NCBI GenBank assembly: GCA_024277475.1
Contig: JAJRVC010000692.1
Coordinates: 1-5,250 of the forward strand
Direction of reading: 5' to 3'
DNA length: 5,250 nt
Source of the DNA: Deltaproteobacteria bacterium
GTDB lineage: Bacteria > Desulfobacterota > Desulfobacteria > Desulfobacterales > JAFDCJ01
The notes under the pieces are model-generated. The model was not told where the DNA came from. It saw nothing but the letters and a program-made list of their open reading frames with translations, and did not search any database. How positions within the stretch are numbered: position 1 is the first letter of the stretch; each line of letters starts with the position of its first letter. Both the position numbers and the translations under genes were made by a program. Below are positions 1 through 4,692 of this stretch, one piece after another.

Positions 1-185
1 CTTTTATTTCTAAGAGCACACTTTCCCGCCTGCAAGTCCAGGTCCCGCCGCTTTCTGTTCAGAAAAAAGTGGTAAAGATAGTAACGCTCGCCAAGCACGA
101 GCAATTCCTTCTGGACAGGCTTTCGGAGCTCAGGTCGCGTCTTGTCAAAGCAGCATGCGTAAGGGCAGTGAAAAGTGAACAGTGA
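1..185 (+). CDS. Partial: C-terminal end of a short HsdS-like (Type I specificity) protein
   Basis: The open frame starting at base 3 enters from the left edge and ends at TGA 183-185, giving 60 visible residues. It contains PPLSVQKKVVKIVTLAKHEQ followed by a helix rich in L, E and R (FLLDRLSELRSRLVKAA). This is the pattern of the conserved region closing a Methylase_S domain: a proline-rich turn, an EQ/QKK-type motif, then a long coiled-coil helix. The spacing and the RSRLVKA ending resemble single-TRD 'half-S' proteins of roughly 190-200 residues sometimes encoded beside hsdM, so this may be a second specificity subunit. That length is family knowledge, since the start is outside the window. 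The last residues (AVKSEQ) are encoded by the heptamer array that follows, so the array supplies the stop codon. Alternative: a truncated relic of a normal two-TRD hsdS. Confidence 0.6.
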   Translation, partial: FISKSTLSRLQVQVPPLSVQKKVVKIVTLAKHEQFLLDRLSELRSRLVKAACVRAVKSEQ

Positions 186-214
186 ACAGTGAACAGTGAA
201 CAGCGAAAAGTGAA
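166..214 (+). repeat. Heptamer array 1 (seven units) before hsdM
   Basis: Seven head-to-tail 7-base units in perfect phase: CAGTGAA or AAGTGAA, with one CAGCGAA variant. The array covers the end of the upstream HsdS-like gene, supplies its TGA stop (183-185), and fills most of the gap before the hsdM ribosome binding site. The same unit recurs at 2809, 3473 and 4078, and on the other strand at 4643-4677. Confidence 0.9.
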
Positions 215-217
215 TAC

Positions 218-222
218 GGGAG
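218..222 (+). promoter_or_regulatory. Ribosome binding site of hsdM
   Basis: GGGAG lies 8 bases before ATG 231. It decides the start against an in-frame GTG at 189, which would lie inside the heptamer array, has no such site, and would add 14 residues of repeat-derived peptide. Confidence 0.75.
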
Positions 223-230
223 AAAAGCTC

Positions 231-1751
231 ATGGGTTTGCATATCAATCAAAAAGAAATCAATGATGTTGTATGGCGGGCATGCGATACCTTTCGAGGCG
301 CTGTCGATCCGTCGGAATACAAGAATTACATCCTTACCATGCTCTTCATTAAGTATATGAGTGATCTTTGGAAGGACAAAAGGTCCGGATACGAGAAAAA
401 ATATAATGGTGATGTGGCCCGGGTGGAAAGAGCGCTGGCCCGGGAACGCTTTGTGGTGCCTCCGGAATCGGACTTTGATTTCCTCTACAGCAAGCGTGAC
501 GAGCCCAATATCGGCGAGATCATCAATATCGCCCTTGAGAAAATCGAGGATGCCAACAAGTCAAAACTCGAAAATGTGTTTCGTAATATTGACTTCAACA
601 GCGAACCTGCCCTGGGACAGACCAAGGAACGCAACCGCCGCCTGAAAAACCTTCTTGAAGATTTTGCCGACGAACGTCTCGATCTGCGCCCTTCGCGTAT
701 CGGCAATCGTGATGTAATCGGAGATGTTTATGAATATCTGATCGCCCGTTTTGCAGCTGGAGCGGGTAAGAAGGCTGGTGAGTTCTACACCCCGCCCGAA
801 GTTTCTGCTCTCCTCGCCAAGCTGCTCGCTCCAAAAGAGGGGGACCGCATCTGTGATCCCGCCTGCGGCTCGGGGTCCCTCCTCATCAAGGTAGGCCAGG
901 AAGTTGGCAGCAAAAACTTCGCCCTTTTCGGGCAGGAATCCAACGGTTCCACCTGGTCCTTATGCAGGATGAACATGTTCCTGCACGGGATGGATTCCGC
1001 CCGCATTGAATGGTGCGACACCATCAACAACCCCAAGCTGATCGAGAACGATGAACTGATGCGGTTCAATATCGTGGTTGCCAATCCTCCGTTCTCCCTG
1101 GATAAGTGGGGTCATGAAGACGCAAGTCACGACCGGTTCAATCGCTTCTGGCGAGGGGTTCCCCCAAAGAGCCGGGGGGATTACGCCTTTATCAGTCACA
1201 TGGTCGAAATAGCGCTTGAGGGTGAAGGCAAAGTGGGAGTCATTGTTCCTCATGGGGTGCTCTTTCGCGGCGGAGCGGAAGGCGTCATACGCAAGCATTT
1301 CATCGAGGAGAACATCCTTGAGGCGGTTATCGGGCTTCCGGCTCAACTTTTCTACGGCACAGGTATACCGGCGGCAATTCTCGTTTTCAACAAGGGACGG
1401 AAATCCTGGGAGGAGGCGGAAAGTGTCCGGGACAAACATGTCCTCTTTATTGACGCAAGCCGGGAGTTCGAGGACGGCAAAAAGCAGAACCGCCTGCGGG
1501 ATGAGGATATCGAAAAAATCGTCTCGACGTTCCGGGAATTCAAGGAAGTCGAAAAATACTCGCACTTGGCTCGGCTTTCAGAGATTCAGGAAGCCGAATT
1601 CAATCTGAATATCCCCCGCTATGTTGATACCTTTGAGGAAGAAGAGGATGTCGATATCGCATCGGTTCAGAAGGAGATTCAGGAAATAGAGGCGGAGCTT
1701 GCCAGGACGCAAGAAGAGCTGAACAAGTATCTGGAGGAGCTTGGATTATGA
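231..1751 (+). CDS. hsdM: Type I restriction-modification methyltransferase subunit HsdM
   Basis: 506-residue N6-adenine DNA methyltransferase. With HsdS it transfers a methyl group from S-adenosylmethionine to adenine in a bipartite site, and it is also needed for restriction with HsdR. Domains seen: an HsdM N-terminal helical bundle (about residues 5-150, with DTFRGAVDPSEYKNYIL); the FYTPPEVS segment at 185 that precedes the catalytic fold; SAM-binding motif I DPACGSGSLL at 209-218; catalytic motif IV NPPF at 285-288; the RGGAEGVIRK and LFYGTGIPAAILVFNK segments typical of the family; and a C-terminal acidic, heptad-like coiled coil after LNIPRYVDTF. The length matches the family (about 500-530), and the overall pattern recalls EcoR124I-type (IC) subunits. 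ATG 231 is chosen for its ribosome binding site. The gene is intact, and its TGA overlaps the next start in ATGA. Confidence 0.97.
   Translation: MGLHINQKEINDVVWRACDTFRGAVDPSEYKNYILTMLFIKYMSDLWKDKRSGYEKKYNGDVARVERALARERFVVPPESDFDFLYSKRDEPNIGEIINIALEKIEDANKSKLENVFRNIDFNSEPALGQTKERNRRLKNLLEDFADERLDLRPSRIGNRDVIGDVYEYLIARFAAGAGKKAGEFYTPPEVSALLAKLLAPKEGDRICDPACGSGSLLIKVGQEVGSKNFALFGQESNGSTWSLCRMNMFLHGMDSARIEWCDTINNPKLIENDELMRFNIVVANPPFSLDKWGHEDASHDRFNRFWRGVPPKSRGDYAFISHMVEIALEGEGKVGVIVPHGVLFRGGAEGVIRKHFIEENILEAVIGLPAQLFYGTGIPAAILVFNKGRKSWEEAESVRDKHVLFIDASREFEDGKKQNRLRDEDIEKIVSTFREFKEVEKYSHLARLSEIQEAEFNLNIPRYVDTFEEEEDVDIASVQKEIQEIEAELARTQEELNKYLEELGL
1733..1739 (+). promoter_or_regulatory. Ribosome binding site of the rhuM-family gene
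   Basis: GGAGGAG inside the last codons of hsdM, 8 bases before ATG 1748. This is the strongest Shine-Dalgarno match in the window. With the ATGA stop/start overlap it indicates translational coupling to hsdM. Confidence 0.8.
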
Positions 1752-2821
1752 CTAAAGACGGACTGCCCTCCCCCAATGAGTCTAAAGGTGAGTTGCTGGT
1801 TTACCGTGCTGAGGATGGACAGGTAAAGCTGGAAGTCCGTCTTGAAGACGAAACCGTATGGCTTACCCAACTGATGATGGCTGATCTGTTTCAGACAACT
1901 AAACAGAATATCAGCCAGCATATTCAAAACATTTATGATGAAGGAGAATTGACACCGGGGGCAACTGTCAAGAAATTCTTGACAGTTCGACAGGAGGGAA
2001 ATCGTCAGGTAGAGCGCAAACTCGATTTTTACAATCTCGACATGATCATTTCCGTGGGCTACCGCGTGAAAAGCCTGATTGCCACCCGCTTTCGCATCTG
2101 GGCCACGCAGCGGCTGAAAGAATATATCATTAAAGGGTTTGTTCTGGATGACGAACGGTTGAAAAATCCGCCGGTGGCCGGTTCTCCTGTGCCCGATTAT
2201 TTCGACGAGATGCTGGAGCGCATCCGAGATATCCGGGCCAGTGAACGCCGGATGTACCTGCGGATCAGGGAAATTTTTGCCATGGCTGCCGATTATGAAC
2301 CCTCGCTTCCGGAGAGCACAAAATTTTTCAGCATCATCCAGAACAAGCTGCATTATGCCGCCACCGGCATGACCGCGGCTGAACTCATCAAAAGCCGGGC
2401 GAATCATCTGCTGCCCAACATGGGACTGACGAACTGGAAAAACGACGAAGTTCGCAGCACCGATGCCGCCATTGCCAAGAATTACCTCGATGAACGTGAA
2501 ATCGACGAATTGAACCGGATCGTGACCATGTGGCTGGACTTTGCCGAGGACCAGGCCAGGCGGCGTAAACAGATATTCCTGAAAGACTGGGAACGGAAGC
2601 TGGAAGAATTCTTGCGCTTCAACGACCGCCGGGTCCTGCCCGGCGCCGGAAAAGTCAGCAAAAAAGAAGCCGAGGACCACGCAAGGGCGGAATATGAAAA
2701 ATTCGCGGCCCGCCGCCGGGAATACAAGGAAGCCCTGGGGGAAGCCGACTATGTGAAACAGCTTGAGGAGGCGGCAAAGATGCTGCCGGGGAAAGACGGG
2801 GCAGAGAAAAGTGAAGAGTGA
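1748..2821 (+). CDS. rhuM: RhuM-family (virulence RhuM) protein in the RM operon
   Basis: 357 residues, close to the usual length of the RhuM family, which is named from a Salmonella pathogenicity island 3 gene and has no established biochemical role. Seen: an opening segment GELLVYRAEDGQ; a predicted helix-turn-helix-like stretch (about 37-68, VWLTQLMMADLFQTTKQNIS then HIQNIYDEGEL) similar to phage antirepressor and Bro/KilA-N type N-termini; the family hallmark YNLDMIISVGYRVKS at 95-109; RFRIWATQRLKEYIIKGF at 114-131; and a helical, charged C-terminal half with MTAAELIKSRA and NMGLTNW. No membrane segment or signal peptide is apparent. The gene overlaps hsdM by 4 bases and the proposed hsdS start by 11, so it is made with the methylase. 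RhuM genes lying inside Type I loci are a known context, and a regulatory or DNA-binding role is inference. The C-terminus (EKSEE) is read from heptamer array 2. Confidence 0.9.
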   Translation: MTKDGLPSPNESKGELLVYRAEDGQVKLEVRLEDETVWLTQLMMADLFQTTKQNISQHIQNIYDEGELTPGATVKKFLTVRQEGNRQVERKLDFYNLDMIISVGYRVKSLIATRFRIWATQRLKEYIIKGFVLDDERLKNPPVAGSPVPDYFDEMLERIRDIRASERRMYLRIREIFAMAADYEPSLPESTKFFSIIQNKLHYAATGMTAAELIKSRANHLLPNMGLTNWKNDEVRSTDAAIAKNYLDEREIDELNRIVTMWLDFAEDQARRRKQIFLKDWERKLEEFLRFNDRRVLPGAGKVSKKEAEDHARAEYEKFAARRREYKEALGEADYVKQLEEAAKMLPGKDGAEKSEE

Positions 2822-2836
2822 AAAGTTAAAAGTGAA
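2809..2836 (+). repeat. Heptamer array 2 (four units) at the rhuM/hsdS joint
   Basis: Four in-phase units (AAGTGAA, GAGTGAA, AAGTTAA, AAGTGAA). They encode the last residues and TGA stop of rhuM (2819-2821) and, in another frame, the first residues of hsdS (VKSEKLKVK). Both candidate GTG starts of hsdS (2811 and 2832) lie in the array. Confidence 0.88.
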
Positions 2837-4112
2837 AAAGAAAGCCCGAAATGAAGGGCGTCCGGGGTATAAGAAGACCAAGATCGGGTGGATACCGGAG
2901 GAGTGGGAGTGTAAGGTTTTTTCATCAATAGCAAAGATCAAAATGGGTCTGTCTCCAAATGGTAAAAGCTATAATACTGAAGGTGTAGGGTTCCCGTTAA
3001 TCAATGGCCCGACAGAGTTTACGGAACGTTACCCGATAAAAAAACAGTGGACTTCCTCGCCAACGAAGGTTTGCAATCTAGGGGACATTTTGCTTTGTGT
3101 CCGAGGAAGCTCGACAGGCAGAATGAATATTGCCAATGACAAGTATTGTATTGGTCGAGGTGTTGCTTCAATTAGTTGCAAAGAAAAAAAAAGTTATCCC
3201 ATTTTTATAGAACAGCTTTTAATCAATATTACGTATAGGATTCTTAAGCTTACTACCGGATCAACTTTCCCAAATATTGATAAGAATACACTATCGTCAA
3301 TTAAAGTTGGAGTCCCCCCTCTCCCGGAACAGAAAAAAATCGCTGAAGTCCTCTCCGCCTGGGACCGGGCTATTGAGCAGGTGGGCAAGCTCATCGATGC
3401 CAAGCAGCGGCTCAAAAAAGGGCTGATGCAGCAACTTCTTTCCGGCAAAATCAGGTTCCCTGAGTTTGCCGGAAGTGAAAAACGAAAAGTGAAAAGTGAA
3501 AAGTTGCGGAAAGGTCAACTGCCGGAGGGGTGGAAGGCTTGTAAGCTGGGTGATTGCTTCAAGGAACGAAAAGAAACCAATCCTGATCTTCCACTTTTGG
3601 CAATTACATCCGACCGGGGTGTAATACCTCGTGATGAAGTCGAGCGGAAAGATACTTCGAATGCTGACAAGAGCAAATACAAACGAATTGCACCTGGTGA
3701 CATCGGTTACAACACGATGCGGATGTGGCAGGGTGTTTCAGCCGTATCTACTTTGGAAGGGATAGTCAGCCCGGCATACACAATCTGTACTCCTAAAAAG
3801 GGGCATTTATCGAGTTTTTTCGGATATCTCTTCAAGTATCCGCCCATGATTCACCTTTTCCAGCGTTTTTCACAAGGACTTGTTTCTGATACTTTGAATT
3901 TGAAGTTTCGTCATTTCTCTCAGGTAAAAGCGAATGTCCCATCGGTAGCCGAACAATCCCGTATCGCTGCACTCCTTTCCACCTGCGACCGGGAAATTGA
4001 GCTGCTACGCAGGAAGGAAACAGCCCTTAGAGAACAGAAAAAGGGGCTGATGCAGAAGCTGCTGACAGGGGAGATAAGAGTGAAAAGTGAAAAACTAAAA
4101 GTGAAAAGTTGA
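2811..4112 (+). CDS. hsdS: Type I restriction-modification specificity subunit HsdS (two TRDs)
   Basis: DNA-recognition subunit that sets the bipartite target of the HsdM/HsdR complex. From GTG 2811 it has 433 residues, a normal length. Layout: a basic N-terminal tail from array 2, then GWIPEEWE opening TRD1 (about 37-168); central conserved region about 169-219 (PPLPEQKKIAEVLSAWDRAI, later GLMQQLLSGKIRFPEF); array-encoded spacer 222-232; TRD2 opened by LPEGWKACKLGDCF (about 237-376); second conserved region about 377-425 (AEQSRIAALLSTCDREIELL, later GLMQKLLTGEIR); and a tail VKSEKLKVKS from array 4. Each half ends with GLMQ(Q/K)LL(S/T)G(K/E)IR, so the protein is an intact internal duplication. 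The start is uncertain: no ATG is in frame before TRD1. GTG 2811 has a weak GGGG about 9 bases upstream and GTG 2832 has none. TTG 2763 would lie inside rhuM and give an odd Cys/Arg-rich leader. TRD1 is visibly AT-richer than its flanks, as expected for exchanged recognition domains. Confidence 0.93.
   Translation: MKSEKLKVKKKARNEGRPGYKKTKIGWIPEEWECKVFSSIAKIKMGLSPNGKSYNTEGVGFPLINGPTEFTERYPIKKQWTSSPTKVCNLGDILLCVRGSSTGRMNIANDKYCIGRGVASISCKEKKSYPIFIEQLLINITYRILKLTTGSTFPNIDKNTLSSIKVGVPPLPEQKKIAEVLSAWDRAIEQVGKLIDAKQRLKKGLMQQLLSGKIRFPEFAGSEKRKVKSEKLRKGQLPEGWKACKLGDCFKERKETNPDLPLLAITSDRGVIPRDEVERKDTSNADKSKYKRIAPGDIGYNTMRMWQGVSAVSTLEGIVSPAYTICTPKKGHLSSFFGYLFKYPPMIHLFQRFSQGLVSDTLNLKFRHFSQVKANVPSVAEQSRIAALLSTCDREIELLRRKETALREQKKGLMQKLLTGEIRVKSEKLKVKS
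3473..3507 (+). repeat. Heptamer array 3 (five units) between the two halves of HsdS
   Basis: Units AAGTGAA, AAACGAA, AAGTGAA, AAGTGAA and a degenerate AAGTTGC, all in 7-base phase. They are read in frame as SEKRKVKSEKL in the spacer joining the first conserved region to TRD2. The array stays open only because the last unit has TTG where a standard unit would give TGA. Confidence 0.88.
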
Positions 4113-4119
4113 GAGTGAT
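4078..4119 (+). repeat. Heptamer array 4 (about six units) at the 3' end of hsdS
   Basis: Units GAGTGAA, AAGTGAA, AAACTAA, AAGTGAA, AAGTTGA, GAGTGAT. The array encodes the hsdS tail VKSEKLKVKS and its TGA stop (4110-4112) and reaches the start region of the next gene. The order of standard and degenerate units parallels array 3 and, in reverse complement, array 5. Confidence 0.88.
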
Positions 4120-4265
4120 AAGAGATGGGTAAGTCGGTTTTGAGGGATAAGAGTTATGACTTTGCGATACGGATCGTGAAGTTATCGAGGTTTCTGATGG
4201 ATGAGAAAAGGGAATTTGTCTTGAGTAAGCAGGTCCTGCGGAGTGGCACTGCGATTGGCGCATTA

Positions 4266-4273
4266 ATTCGGGA
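4266..4273 (+). repeat. Target site duplication, left copy
   Basis: ATTCGGGA immediately before the element. The same 8 bases recur at 4431-4438, and the following G also matches, so 9 bp is possible if the element is taken to begin at 4275. Confidence 0.88.
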
Positions 4274-4381
4274 GTAAGCGATCACAGGCACCGCATCTTT
4301 TCACGGTCTCACCTGCCCGCATAGAGGGGCTATAGCGAACAGGTGAGCCTGTAAAAATCTGCGGCACCTGTGACCGCTTAC
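4274..4381 (-). repeat. 108-bp imperfect palindrome (hairpin) inside the MITE
   Basis: Arms 4274-4320 and 4335-4381 align without gaps as inverted repeats, 37 of 47 positions complementary. The tip carries a further small stem (ATAG/CTAT around AGGGG). Both arms end in the GTAAGCG.TCACAGG motif, so the inner right arm is itself an IS66-like end. Six of the ten mismatches become G-U pairs in a minus-strand transcript and only one in a plus-strand transcript, so a folded RNA would be more stable from the minus strand, which is why that strand is given. Confidence 0.8.
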
Positions 4382-4430
4382 AGGGACGAGGGAGAACAAT
4401 CACGATCTTGCATACCCCGTGACCAGTTAC
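4274..4430. mobile_element. 157-bp non-coding MITE with IS66-type ends
   Basis: Insertion inside the four-helix-bundle gene. Ends are GTAAGCGATCACAGG on the left and CCGTGACCAGTTAC on the right, i.e. imperfect terminal inverted repeats opening GTAA with a shared TCAC.GG core. It is flanked by the 8-bp direct repeat ATTCGGGA. GTAA termini with an 8-bp duplication are the hallmarks of the IS66 family, which supports a non-autonomous derivative moved by an IS66 transposase supplied elsewhere; none is encoded here. The body is mostly a large imperfect palindrome (4274-4381) plus a 50-bp tail (4382-4430 and the end). Its second to fourth bases (TAA) create the stop codon that truncates the host gene. 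The family assignment is from memory of the end motif. Confidence 0.85.
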
Positions 4431-4438
4431 ATTCGGGA
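4431..4438 (+). repeat. Target site duplication, right copy
   Basis: ATTCGGGA immediately after the GTTAC end of the element, identical to 4266-4273. The reading frame of the four-helix-bundle gene resumes here. Confidence 0.88.
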
Positions 4439-4642
4439 GGCTGAATTTGCTCAGAGCAAAGCCGACTTCATTAGCAAGATGAGTATTGCGTTAAAAGAGG
4501 CGAACGAAACCGATTATTGGATTTCCATCCTGAAAGATACCGGTTTTATCAGCAATGAGCAGTTTGCAAGTTTGCATTCTGACTGCCGTGAATTACTCGC
4601 CATGCTGATATCAACCGTAAAGACAGGGAAAAAGAAATGAGT

Positions 4643-4677
4643 TCAACTTTTCACTCTTCACTGTTAGTTTTTCACTT
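4643..4677 (-). repeat. Heptamer array 5 (five units), inverted
   Basis: Read on the minus strand from 4677 downward the units are AAGTGAA, AAACTAA, CAGTGAA, GAGTGAA, AAGTTGA. They match array 4, including its two degenerate units, but in opposite orientation. The array fills most of the 52-base gap between the four-helix-bundle remnant and the DUF3800 gene. I see no convincing promoter or U-tract terminator in this gap. Confidence 0.88.
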
Positions 4678-4682
4678 CTTAC

Positions 4683-4687
4683 AAGGG
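4683..4687 (+). promoter_or_regulatory. Ribosome binding site of the DUF3800 gene
   Basis: AAGGG, 5 bases before ATG 4693. It supports this start, which also places the family's opening motif IYCDES at residues 7-12. Confidence 0.6.
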
Positions 4688-4692
4688 TTGAA

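Larger units (their letters stand above)
4125..4640 (+). pseudogene. Four-helix-bundle (S23/IVP family) gene disrupted by a MITE
   Basis: ATG 4125 opens a frame that stops at TAA 4275 after 50 residues (MGKSVLRDKS... ending GTAIGALIRE). The protein resumes in the same frame at 4431 as IREAEFAQSKADF and ends at TGA 4638-4640. Removing the 165 bases between the two ATTCGGGA copies (element plus one copy) joins the halves with no change of frame into a 116-residue protein. That is the normal size of the four-helix-bundle family first found in 23S rRNA intervening sequences (S23/IVP), recognisable by the early YDFAIRIVKLSRFL helix, the QVLRSGTAIGALIREA turn, and SKADFISKMSIALKEANETD followed by YWISIL. 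The cellular role of the family is unknown, and the Avd protein of diversity-generating retroelements has a similar fold. The 5' piece could still make a 50-residue peptide. The 3' piece could only start from GTG 4419 in the element end, which has no good ribosome binding site. Confidence 0.93.

Noticed and set aside
166..214. CRISPR-like array
   Set aside because: The units are only 7 bases, contiguous and without spacers; they are a simple tandem repeat.
189..230. Upstream GTG start for hsdM
   Set aside because: It would add 14 residues encoded by the heptamer array; ATG 231 has a good ribosome binding site and begins the normal HsdM N-terminus.
960..1565. Minus-strand 201-codon open frame opposite hsdM
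   Set aside because: Lies entirely against the catalytic part of hsdM, whose motifs are intact; no independent coding signs.
1679..2941. Minus-strand 420-codon open frame, longer than the rhuM frame it opposes
   Set aside because: It mirrors rhuM, whose protein has a recognisable family pattern. The minus-strand product is Phe/Gly/His-rich without a recognisable domain, has no ribosome binding site that I can see, and runs across the rhuM/hsdS joint.
4274..4381. Rho-independent terminator after the truncated frame
   Set aside because: The hairpin is far longer than a terminator stem and has no T run after it on either strand; it is better explained as the body of the MITE.
4419..4640. Separate intact gene starting at GTG 4419
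   Set aside because: The GTG is in the terminal repeat of the MITE without a good ribosome binding site, and the frame is the 3' half of the interrupted four-helix-bundle gene. Production of this piece cannot be fully excluded.
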